From Pyxicephalus adspersus (taxonomy: Eukaryota; Chordata; Amphibia; Anura; Pyxicephalidae): a stretch of DNA of 64,000 bases. A model generated the notes under the pieces. The model was not told the DNA's origin and did no database searches. It worked only from the letters and a program-made list of their open reading frames with translations. Location of the stretch: NCBI RefSeq assembly GCF_032062135.1, contig NC_092862.1, forward strand, positions 99,601,624 to 99,665,623, written 5' to 3'. Each line of letters starts with the position of its first letter. Position 1 is the stretch's first letter. Positions 13,201-24,366 of this stretch are shown here, piece by piece. Made by a program: the position numbers and the translations under genes.

Positions 13201-14203
13201 GCTCCACACAAAGGAAAGGTTTCATGCTGGATCACAGATAAAAACATGAAACACAAAGATTCAGACAAATACCACTTGTATTTAGACAAAATTGCCTATC
13301 GCTGAGTTCAAATATAAAAACTCCTGGAAAGAAAATTAACTTGTATCATGATTGATAAAACCTTATCAATCACTGAAACATTATACCTGCTGTTGGTACT
13401 ACTACAGTAGAAATTAGATTGAGCTTCCTTGATAAGCAGATAAAAGTTTCAAATAATTATTAATATGCATGTACAGTCAAAACTTTTTTTGGACAGAATG
13501 GGAAGAGTTAATATTTGTTGTTTGTGTCCTAATAAAAGTTTTCCCATCACCCCTTGTTCTAGAGACAATTTTAAAATTGTGGATTTTCCTTCTATGTCAT
13601 CTCACTGTCTTATTTTATGACAATGACCAGCTAAAAAATGATGAAGCTCCCAAATAGAGACAGCAATAACAAATTGACAGAAGGTTGAACCCTTCCCCAC
13701 TCTATCCAAAACAAAAACTTTTTGCCTGAAGTTATTCTTACTAATATTTTTTGAACAACCTGCCTGTATTTTGCCATTCAATTGAGCAGTTCAGCATTTC
13801 ATTACTTTTACAGGGATACCAATATCACAAATTATTAATAGAATGGATTATATCATTGTAAGGGAATTATAAGATGATGTTCTGACAGCTGCCATAGTAA
13901 ATTTTTATGTGTTGAATTACCTCCCTGTTTTTCTCCACCTATTCACACTTTTAACTAAGACTGTGAAATAAATGTTGTCAAGGGTTTAAATATGCTGCAA
14001 GATTTATTAAACTGTAAACCTAGCTAGAATATAGAGAATGACAATTTGGGCAGTAATGAGTGTGTCAGACTAATTTCTATACTATGACAGTTTGTCCTAT
14101 AGCACTGATTTTTTATATTTTGTCATATTTTTGATAAAATATTTTACTTTTGTAAATGAAAAAAACACCATGGAAAATGTTTTATATACCACACTACAGA
14201 CCT

Positions 14204-14221
14204 GGGGGGGGGGGGGGGGGG
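14204..14221. repeat. Poly-G tract, 18 bases
   Basis: Uninterrupted run of 18 G, unusual in such AT-rich sequence, potentially polymorphic and prone to sequencing error. Confidence 0.95.
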
Positions 14222-14267
14222 CAACAGTTTAAAAACAATTCATAGAGCTTGATTTACTAAAGACTAA

Positions 14268-14385
14268 AGGAATATTCATTCTAGATTAGCAGTTTCTGAA
14301 ATACTATGACCAGCCCTCCTGGCACCAACAACCATGTCATAATTAGTCATTATTCCCCATTATGCTTAGTTTGAACTTCAAAAGA
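14268..14385 (+). repeat. Old interspersed repeat, 'CAGTTTCTGAAATACT' type
   Basis: Contains TTAGCAGTTTCTGAAATACT, GACCAGCCCTCCTGGCACCA and ACAACCATGTCAT. This is close to a nonautonomous element I recall as widespread in fish and amphibians (CAGTTTCTGAAATACTCAGA, then CTGGCACCAACAACCATGCC). It is diverged and lacks its ends. No frame. Confidence 0.6.
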
Positions 14386-15997
14386 GTGTTTTTTTATTTT
14401 ACTATTATTATCAGCTTGCACTGCTTTATCAGCTTGCACTGCTTTTTTTAAACACATACCAAGGAAAGTTTCTGGGGGAACCAATTAAAAAAAATAGATT
14501 TTTGGGGGGAAACCAGAGTACCCAGAGACAAACACAAACATGTGGGGAATGCATAAACTCCTTAAAGCCATGATTAGAATCTAGGACCCAGCATGGCAGA
14601 GTGTTAGCCACAGGCCATCCATGCTATCCTTTGTTAAATTATCCAAAATCAAATTATATTTATAGTTCTCTTTTGATTGGCCACTAGGTAGCAAAATATG
14701 CATATTTATTGAAGAGAGTACTGCATGGCAATTTAAATAGGTCTAAATAAAAAGGGGGAATGTATGGGTGAAAAATTCATAAATACAGCCCAGTATTGTA
14801 AAGCACACACAACAAACTACTGTTTGCACGTTTTGCCATCCTTTCCTGGATCTCAGCACTGTTGATTAGGGATAAGCAAGTCTTCCATGGTTTGGTTCAC
14901 TGATGTATAACATTTGCCTGGAGCTGCACTTTTCACACAGAAAATAATATATATATATGTATTTAATTACAGAAAAAAGTAAACATATCTTTAAAAGATA
15001 AAGCTTGGACATACGTATAATCTACCCTTGTTCTAAAGCTTGACTAGGGGTAATTTTAAGTGTGTGGACTTATACCGGTTCACAGCTGTAATTGATTTAT
15101 TAATGAAACTGTCCACTTGCTAAACTAATATTTCATCTCGTACACATTGCTTGGGGATGCATTGTTTTGAACTCTGTATATCCACTATAATTTGTCAGGA
15201 TGGGAATGAACACATATGCAATATAAACAGCATATACCACGGTGAAACTGATAAGAAAAAAATAAAGAATTATCCTTGTATAGACTGATTGGTAAAATAA
15301 TTTATATGCACATGTCTTAAAGGAGTAATTGCTATATAACTGTAAGCTAAGGCCAAATTGTATCAATTGGTTGTGGTTTACAGCTCAGAACCGTTCTATT
15401 TTTTAAATTCCTCAGCTTTTGCACAATAATTTTTGCTAAAAGGTCGATATGTGACAGATTTCTTCCAAACAAGACAAGAACTAACCTTTAAAGGTAAAAT
15501 TGTTCCTTGAGCTGTGACTGATTGACTTCCCATAAGATGATGCCTGTATAGGGCCAACACCATTTGGTAGAGCCTGCTCCAACTCTTCCTATCGGTAACC
15601 AGGGCAAATAGCATTTTTCCAATTTATTGCCCTAAATATTATATTAAGGGATTCTCTGGTGTAAAAGGGTGAGAGAGGCTGCATTAGACATTAGCTTAGT
15701 GACCAGGTAATATCATCAGATGCTATTATAATGGCTAATGTAGCTCTGCAAAAGTTTGAAGAAAGCCAGCAGCCAAAGTTTTGATAGTAATATAATAAGT
15801 AATATAATACTTTAATACTCACAGGCTGCCTTTATTTTATTTATCAATATTTAAGCACCATTGTCACGTTAGTATTTATTAAATGTGAACATACAGTGAT
15901 ACCAAGATTTATTGCCCAAAAAGAGTTTATTTAATCATAATTATTAATTTCAATTATTTCAACATTTCATGTTCAATTAAAATTATTTGCTGTAGAA

Positions 15998-16265
15998 CAG
16001 GGATGTCAAACTCAAATACACAGTGGGCCAAAATGAAAAGCTAATAATGAGTGTCAACCAAGGTGGGGGGGGGGGGGGTGGTGGTATGGGGCTTGTGGGT
16101 CCTGATTGACATGCCAGCAGGGCATTCTGGAATTTGTAGTATTAGCGGTGCATGCACTGTCTACCGCTGGGCCAGCTCTAGTGGACTTTTGGTATTTTCT
16201 TGTGGGCCAAACATAATTACAGTGAAGGCCAGATTTGGCCAGCGGGCCTGAGTTTGACACCCCTG
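15998..16265. mobile_element. hAT MITE with perfect 8-bp target duplication
   Basis: Starts CAGGGATGTCAAACTCAAAT and ends GCCTGAGTTTGACACCCCTG, inverted termini beginning CAG as usual for hAT elements. CTGTAGAA is duplicated exactly at 15990-15997 and 16266-16273. Length 268 bp, noncoding, with a G14 run at 16065-16078. The 66- and 68-codon open frames across it are chance. Confidence 0.95.
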
Positions 16266-17139
16266 CTGTAGAACATATTCAGTGGACATATACATTACAG
16301 TTTGTAGGCCAATGATATGGGCTGGTGTTTATCAGCAATATGACTCAGACATCACACAAAATATGATAATACTTCTGACTCTGCTATTACACACAAAACA
16401 AAAAAATGTATTTGCATTTTGTGAAAATGACTTTCTAAATAATGACAAAATGTGAAAATATAAGTTGGTATAACAATGAAAAATGAGTCGCAAGGTACTA
16501 TATTGCAAATTCTTAATAATAGATGTGAATAAACTTCAACCAAGACAAAACCCTAGTAAACACTTTCCAAATGGTTAAAATTTAATGTGAGCAGGTATTG
16601 CCTAAATTAAGATATATGGAATTGTGAAACTTGGAAATAACTATATTTTATCATGGACCATTACAAACTGTAGTACAGATTCATACATTATTTATCAATA
16701 GCAAATACTTTGTGAGAATGCAACAAATTGCGGACTTCTGTCGTTTTCTGAAATCTCTCTTTTTATTGTTTTTTTGTGTATTATAAAATAATTATTGGAG
16801 TTATCCGGACATACAAAGTCAGATCTTTATTTAGATTATGATTAGATAGTTTACAAATCTACCTGTAATATGCGGGTTCTCTAAATACTCAGTTCTGAGA
16901 TTTTCCCAATAATTGCTAGTAAAAACTGGAACCATTTCATTGTCTGACATTCTATAGTACACTTGGGCAAAGGTAAATGCATGCAGTTATAAATATGGCT
17001 ATACATAGCTTACAGTGTTGTTATCTATGGTTGCTTGACTTGGTCATATGTAGGTTTAGAAATGTTATGTGCCCAAAAAATTAGGTCAGCTGACTCCTTC
17101 AATATACTAAATAACCACATTTAACCACATTTTTCCATC

Positions 17140-17420
17140 AATAAATTTGGTTTACCTTGATGGCACAGGCTTACTCCAAGATGATAATGCCAGGATTCTT
17201 GGGGCTCAAATTGTAGGAGAATGGTGCAGAGAACTTGAGATATCATATGGATTGGCCACCACAGAGTCTATACCTTAACCCTATTGAGAAAATTTGGAAT
17301 GTGCTGAAGGAGACTTGAAGCAGCTGTCCGATTCTCCCATCCCCAATATAGTTTCTTTAGCAGTGTATATTATTTACACAAACTTTGTTGCATTTCAGCA
17401 AAATAAACCTGAACTGTAAA
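17140..17420 (+). pseudogene. Tc1-like transposase remnant (DDE-domain C-terminal part)
   Basis: Two frames together give the end of a Tc1/mariner transposase. From 17180 one frame reads DDNARILGAQIVGEWCREL. From 17247, in another frame, MDWPPQSLYLNPIEKIWNVL contains the 'DWPPQSPDLNPIE' signature with the last catalytic Glu. A frameshift and later stops disable it. DNA similarity to common fish/frog Tc1-like elements continues through GCAGCTGTCCGATTCTCCCA. Only the 3' third remains, and terminal inverted repeats were not found. It is a transposon fossil, not a host gene. Confidence 0.87.
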
Positions 17421-17565
17421 AAAAAAATAGGAATGGAAGGGAGACCTGAATTTCTGTGTTGTACAAGTAAAAAAAAACACTTTTATCTACTTTATTATCC
17501 GCTCCCACAGGCTCTGTGTGTAATGCAATCTTCTCTGTAAGCCATTTTGGGCCACAGTTGTAGGT

Positions 17566-17896
17566 ATAGGTAGTCCACAGGTTACATATGAAATAGGGAC
17601 TGTAGGTTTGTTCTTCAGGTGAATTTGTATGTAAGTCAGAACAAGTACATTATTTTAATAAATGCAATTAGGACAGCATGGTGTCAGTTACTGTAAAAAA
17701 TCCCCACCAAGAGTTTGTCTTGGTCATTAAAGAGTTACAAGAGTTTACAGAACAACAAAAAATTTCTTCTGCAAGTCATGCGAACCGCCCCTCTCCCCCA
17801 TCAAGCCTCCATCCTGCACACAAACGAGCAGGGAAGTCCATTCATATCTAGGAGTCATCTGTATGTCGGATGTCCTTAACTCGGGGACCACCTGTA
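17566..17896 (+). mobile_element. Tc1/mariner-like nonautonomous element, copy 2 (near complete)
   Basis: Left end TATAGGTAGTCCACAGGTTA and right end AACTCGGGGACCACCTGTAT are imperfect inverted repeats, next to TA as in Tc1/mariner insertions. The interior matches 3940-4332 (inverted) and 29997-30494, including TTGTATGTAAGTC and GCCTCCATCCTGC. No open frame. Confidence 0.85.
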
Positions 17897-19064
17897 TAGA
17901 CATCATTCTCTACAAAGCAGGGACAGTAGCAATCTGCATTCTATATGAGCACACCAATTGCCTAGCCACAGTAAAGAGCAATTGGATAGAAGAGGAGCCA
18001 AAGGAGTGAAGGTTAACGTAAGTAAAATGTTTCTTATGTTTTCCCTTGTTTTAAACAATCCTTTAAACCTTGCTGTGTGTGTGTTTTTAATTTTTTCTGT
18101 AATTCCTCTTTGAAGAAAGAAATTCCCACAGCACATGAAAAAAAATATTCAGAATAACTGACCTTACTAAAAAATAAATAGGAAATATCTTGTTTGACAA
18201 AATAAGAAGATGTTAAAATTTTGTCCATAAATTTTAGCCATCAGCAGAAATTGTATTCATCTCAGCTGTGATAATAAATAAAGGTTCTGATAATAAGTTC
18301 TGTGAGCTCTGGACCAGCAAAGGTCAACCTGCCACAACAATGAACTAGACAATAAGAGGTTAGTTATAGTGCCAGGGTTTCACTGCCACAACAATAAATT
18401 TTTTCTAGCAGTTAATTATCATAAGTCTGTCTGCTAACAGGAATGCAAACTTTAATTTATTACCTTGAGAAATAGGGAAAAATCCACCTAACTATAATAT
18501 TGAGGAGTTTTCCTTTTCTGTGACTGCATTAACAAATTGTTGATGTGCACTGTAGTGTGCCTCAGTGAATCCTACAAAGGTTGTCACAAATTATTGGCTA
18601 ATGCATTTTGATCTGAATCCCTCATTTTTGATAGTTAGCTGTCAAAGAATATTTGAACGTCTGTCTTTGGGTAGAATAAACTTTTCACCTTTGATTTTTT
18701 CAATCCACTTTAAAACTTCTGGTGTCTTTTATAAAGTATGACATTATATTCCAAGGGATTTTAAAAAACCTAATGTTTAAGGAAGACCTATTTTTTCAAA
18801 TACAAGCCTGTTCAAGAGGAACACAGAGTGCTCTTATTTTGGTGGAATGAGACAGAATTTAATTTTCTGACCTCTCTGGAAAAGCTAAGCTTCCTATTTC
18901 CTCTGTAGAGTTACATAAACTTATAGAGAGTCGATGCAGGGAAGGAGTGGGGTAGCCACAAATGGAAAATGGTGACAGGAGGAAGAGGAGTAATTATAGT
19001 AGGTAAGAGAAGAACATATGTAAAAGGGGAATTGTAAAAATTGCTTTATTGTCTTTTTCACAAA

Positions 19065-19086
19065 GTATATATATATATATATATAT
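19065..19086. repeat. (AT)n microsatellite
   Basis: Short run of alternating A and T. Confidence 0.9.
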
Positions 19087-21108
19087 TTATATTTATTTAT
19101 TATTGTCAATATCCAGTCTGTAAATTCCAGAGCTAATATCAGAACCCTCCTCCTGATCTATACCCTCCTTTACAGCAGAGCTTTCCCTTCACATTAGAGG
19201 GCCCCCCACACCTGGACCCTCCATTCACATCAGAATCCCCCTTTTACATTGGATTCCCCTACTTCACATCAGTATCTTACTACATATTAAAGTCCCCCTT
19301 TACATGAGAAATGATTTGGTTTTGCCCTTAGTTCCAAGGTCACACATTGCTAGGCTCTTGAAAATTCCTTTGCTTTTTCTCCAAATGTCAGAGACTTGTT
19401 GGCAGATCCACTATACATATAGTATGGTAACCCTTTCTTTCAGCAGATGTAGAAGTTGGAATGAAATGAATGCTGGAGGATAGTTGGTTTCTATACCATC
19501 TGTTTAGAATTTCAAATGTTTTTCTCTATTCTTTCTATGCAATAGAAAGATAGATCTCTCTTTTTATTGATTCATATAGCTGGTTCTACTTAAGGCATGT
19601 GCATAAATTGGCATCTGTGCATTACACAGAAATATGAACAAGCAACATAGTGAGGCACACATTAAGTATTTTCTATAGTTTTTTCTTTATTTACCTTTAT
19701 GAATTTCAGTTTTATGTTGTGTTTATGTTCTAATCTTACATCTTTTAAAAGTTCTTTAATACACATATTCAGTTTTGTCATGACATGTCATGACAGTTAA
19801 TTTTACCCCAACCCCAATGCAATCTGTGTGCCTTCTTCTAGGATGCCACGTGTTTCAGGACACTGAAATGCATGAATGCAGAAAGGCAAATTCTGTTTAT
19901 TCTTGCATTAAAATGTGTTCAAATTCATGAAAAATTAGCAATTTAAACACAGCCCATCTTGACACATGTAAGCCCTCCACGTGCTTTTTTATTCCATACA
20001 AATGTTTTGCATAATAACATGCATTTTTATTTTAAGCATACAAGAAATCAGCATAGCGATTGTGACTCCATATAAATGACATCTATTAAATTATCTTGAG
20101 CTTCAAAGAATTTAATAGATGTGTTTTCATGTTTGGTAGCTTTTCTCATTACATTTTTTTACTTTTTTTATTTCATAAGTGTTTCTATCTATATCTCATC
20201 TTTCCTAAAACCACTTGTTTTCATTCCCAAAATAAAGTGGCTTTGGAAGGAAAAAAGTCCTGTTTCAGAAGAACAAAAAAATTCAAAGTGATATTTAAAG
20301 CCCGCTATTACATCTATTTGTGAGATATACGTTTGATTTTTGAATGCAAATTGTGATAATTGTTTGGAACTATTTCATATGCTATTGTCATGACAATCAT
20401 TGTATAGATTTTTATATAATGAGCCTAGGAGAAAGATGCCAATAGCACTTCGTGCTTTCGGCAGAAACAGTATGGTTGCAAAAAAAGACCTTCTAGGCAA
20501 TTCAGTTGCTAAAGAAAACTAATAAGATTTAATGGAGTGCGATAAATGCTCTATTGTACAATAATAGTTTGTGTTACCTGCAACAAAGCCATTTATATAA
20601 TTCCAAGAACCTAATTCAGCCTATACAAAATATGACCAAGTGATTACATATTGCAAAGGAACAAAAGTGTACTTATATCTCCTGTGGAATGGTCCAAGCT
20701 TGTCACATTTATACATAATGGATGGAAATTAGTGCAATTTACCATGTAATTTTTCCCAAGTATATTTATTTTATTTCTTTTTTCTTTTGTTTAGAAAATG
20801 CGCTCCCTTTTACTAAGTAGTACTGCAATATTCAAAGCAGAAACTTTTTTTAGATGTACAAAGAGTTGTGAGGAAAAATAATTCCCCCAGCATTTTGTAT
20901 TGTATCCCTCTTTGAAGAATTCACCGTTTTACGTTCCCTGGTATAATGCAAGGGTGCTTGTTAAAAAACAAAACAAAAACATAATGATACTGGGTCCCAG
21001 GAATCATATACAGTACTTTATTCAATTTTCTCTTCATAGTACCAGTGAAATACCACAGAAAAAATCACTTAGAAAAAAGGAATCTCAGTTAATACTCGGG
21101 TCATAACA

Positions 21109-21222
21109 GTAGATGGCACTGTGTCTTTACGCAAAGTGTGTAACAAACTAACAAACTTTTGCAGTCAGGGACATGAGACAGGAGTTTGTTACAAAATTTA
21201 ATGGTGACACATTGTCATCTAC
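21109..21222. repeat. Hairpin-like inverted repeat, probable small MITE (114 bp)
   Basis: GTAGATGGCACTGTGTC pairs with GACACATTGTCATCTAC (15 of 17 positions). An inner arm GTAACAAACT pairs perfectly with AGTTTGTTAC (21140-21149, 21183-21192). The GTAGATGGCA-like ends recall a frog repeat. No target duplication was resolved. Confidence 0.65.
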
Positions 21223-22393
21223 TGGTGGACAACAACCATGCACAAAAGATCATTTAAGAGAATGTGACCTATATTAATCAAAAAGTTATGGTAAATTAAA
21301 GTACACTAATCTGTAAAAGAAGAAAAAAAGGCTGTGCCTATGTGATTACATTTTATTCTTCTTTTTAAGTAAATGTTTTAAATCACACAACAGATGTATT
21401 TATTCACATTAATTTTATTGCATTTGTTAATTACTTTTTTGAATGTTAGTGCCTTCTGCATTTTGTGCCCTATGTTTTTTGCATTCTTAGATAAAAATAA
21501 CGACATGGGATTATTTTGGAATCATTTTATATATAAGTATATGTAGTAATTAAAGAGAATGGAAAAAATATATACTAAAATGAATAATTCAGGAAATTTC
21601 AGAAATAGCAAATGTCAAGAGGAGGGCCAAGCCCACAGACATGACACCCAGTGGGCTGGTAAACCTGTTCATAGTTACCACCATCTCTCAACCCTCCTAG
21701 CTCAGGCAGAGCAAACATCAGTTAAATGCTACAGAATTGCTATTACCAGCTGTTTTGTGAGACATACCTGTAGTCTCTAGCAACACCTGATATACTTTAT
21801 TTTGGACACTAGCCATTTACTAAATTTCTATACTCAGTGCCATTGCATGCTAATATTTATTATAAAGGTTATTTCTTTATCATGCCGTAAAACTGTACAT
21901 TTCGCCCACTAGAATTGGAAGTCAGTGAAAATCCAACAAATCCTGAAGTTTCCCTACTTTTTGCAGATCTTTGCACCCATATCTTGTTGTGCTTAGTAGA
22001 CAGAAAGTAATAGGAACCCCACCTTGAGACACAGATTGCTACAGGGATTTTTAACTATTTAAAATGGAATACATTGTACATTAGCTATACCTTAAAACCT
22101 GAAATCTAAGGGTCTAAATTGCTGGACCTATGGAGGAATATGAATTTTCAGCCTTCATAAGGATCTCCTAGAATGGAAAAGACTCTTATTTGAGGGGATG
22201 CAGTCCCTGGGATTGTCAATATCCTGGAAAAAGTATGTTTATATCATTTAGTACTGATAAAAAATATAAGGCTGACATCCCTTAAACCCTCAGACTCAAA
22301 ACCAAGTTCTGGTCAATATATATGCATATATGCAGTTTATTTCTAGTTGTTAGGGACATGGCACTAGTGGAACTTTAGTCATCTATTACTTAA

Positions 22394-22667
22394 AGTGGAA
22401 CTAAACCCGCTCACCTGTCCATGTTATATTGCAGGGAGCTGCCATTTTCTTCTCTTCCTCCTTAAATCCTCAGTTATCTTGATTGGCTGGGCTGGATGAT
22501 GTTCATTTGGTCCCAGTAGGTGCAGGGGAAACTGGGATTGCCAGGTATCTTGACAACCAAAGTTATTGTCAGTTCCACAAAGCAATCAGACAGGTAGGAG
22601 GGATTATTGCAGACGGGACGTTGCCTGTTCCTTGTCCTTGATTGAGCATTTTTTATAAAGGGGAACC
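22394..22667. mobile_element. TTAA-associated nonautonomous element
   Basis: Flanked by TTAA at 22390-22393 and 22668-22671. The left end AGTGGAACTAAACCC matches the left terminus of the element at 50153. The right end has decayed and is not a clear inverted match. An internal segment ATCTTGATTGGCTGGGCTGG resembles 2008-2030. Piggybac- or Kolobok-type insertion is likely. A 116-codon minus-strand frame across it has no recognisable domain. Confidence 0.55.
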
Positions 22668-23675
22668 TTAAGTGATGTTGATAAAAATGGTTAAATATAC
22701 TGATATTAAAACTAGTAAATGTAATAGTAATAATATTTACAAAATAATAATATAATGTTTTCACATTGTTAAGCCTATGAATTTGTCTTTTCTTGTCTCT
22801 TTTTTTTAATGTAAAACACATCAAAATTTTAAATACTGGTGAAGCTTGAAACTAAAAGCGTATTTCTAAGTAATGTCTAATAAGTTAAACAATTATTTTC
22901 GTTATTTGTTTCATCTAGCAAAATTATCTATGCCGTTCCATGCACACAGCAATTGCTATAGGATGTGTTTCTCATTTTTTGTTGCTATCTGTAAGCAGAC
23001 ATTTCTTTTCTTCTGAACTTCATATCTATTCTTCAAAACTGTCTTTGTCAGAACAAAGCCTTTGTGCTATCAAAAAGTGTCCCCCAAAGCTGGCTGTGAT
23101 CAGAGGCAATGGATAATGGATTGCTGCACTTTAGAAGACAGTTTGTGAATGTCTAGAATTTGTCTGCTTCAGAGAGGGACCTCACCGTATATTTGGCAAA
23201 CGCCATCATACTTATTATTTGTAAAGACTAAAGTTTTTCTGTATTGTACCTTTATATCTTGATATTTGAAAACATCTGATATGCTACTTTTAGAAAAGAA
23301 GAAAAAGACGAAATAGAAAGGTTTCTACATTTGATCTTTACAATTGCAACTATACAAAAAATATTATCAGAAGGAATAATAATAATAACTGTGTGTTGAC
23401 TTGTTTCTATTGCTTGAGCTCACAAACATTAGATGTTTATTCAAACATTACGTGCAGATGAAGGAGATATACCTAGGAAACATAAAATGGACATAGTGTA
23501 TGTATTCCCATAACCTAAATGAATACAAATGCAGTGCTTCAAGTCCATAATAAAAGAATCAACTATTCAAAATGATGTACCAGTCATTAGAATCTACCTG
23601 GAAAGTATGAGGGCAAAACCTATTTTTTTTAAAGCTCAGATACCTGGGGACCAGTTGTGTTCATTGCTCTGTTGT

Positions 23676-24366
23676 TGTCAGGCTCGGGAAAATGGAGCCT
23701 CTAGGGGACACACAGAAGTGGTGTAAACTCTGGGAAGGGCCAAGGTGCAGGATTTAAGCAGGTCCTCTCTAGAGCCTCTAGTGGTGAGGATGTTGTGCTG
23801 CTGGTTGCTGCCAGGTTGCAGTCCTTGGACACACTAGGGAGTGCAGGATGATGCACGGTACCAAATCACTAGGTGGGAGAATTGTCATGGAAGACCAGGG
23901 TTGAGGCAGACAGCAAGCAAGAATGGTCAAGAACAGACCAGGGGTCAAGAATCAGAGATCCAAGAAATGGACACCGATGACACAACGACACGGCAGACAA
24001 AGGGAAACACAGGAAGCGACAGGAGACAAAGGTGAATTGGGAGACATGGGGATAACCTCAAACACAGAGGAACACTGGAACAGCTCAAGGGAACAGGCAG
24101 GGAAACGCCAGACTGGGCAATAAGAGGTTAACACAGGAGCTGGAAAGGAAAAACACTGAATTAATCAACAGGCTCAACACTAGTGAAGACACGTTGCACA
24201 AATGCTGAGCGCTGTATCTGAGTTAGCTAAATAGCCAGCGACTATTGGCCAGCGAGATAGGCGAAACTGATGAAACTTAGAAGAGCAAGCATGCACAGGG
24301 TCAGAACTGCTCGCATGAGCAGGAGAGAGATGTCTGCCCCTTAGCGAGGAGGAGGTTAGTGTGACA
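23676..24366 (+). mobile_element. Probable solo LTR with 5-bp target duplication (691 bp)
   Basis: Begins TGTCAGGCTC and ends TTAGTGTGACA, so it has TG...CA termini with a short inverted TGTCA. GTTGT occurs exactly on both sides (23671-23675 and 24367-24371). Length, ends and duplication size fit a solo long terminal repeat left by recombination. There is no gag/pol reading frame nearby. The interior is purine-rich with GACAGGAGACAAAGG-type stretches. Which LTR superfamily it belongs to cannot be told here. A short nonautonomous LTR element is the alternative. Confidence 0.7.

Noticed and set aside
22474..22824. 116-codon minus-strand open frame
   Set aside because: It overlaps a TTAA-flanked transposon remnant and low-complexity AT sequence. 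No motif was found.
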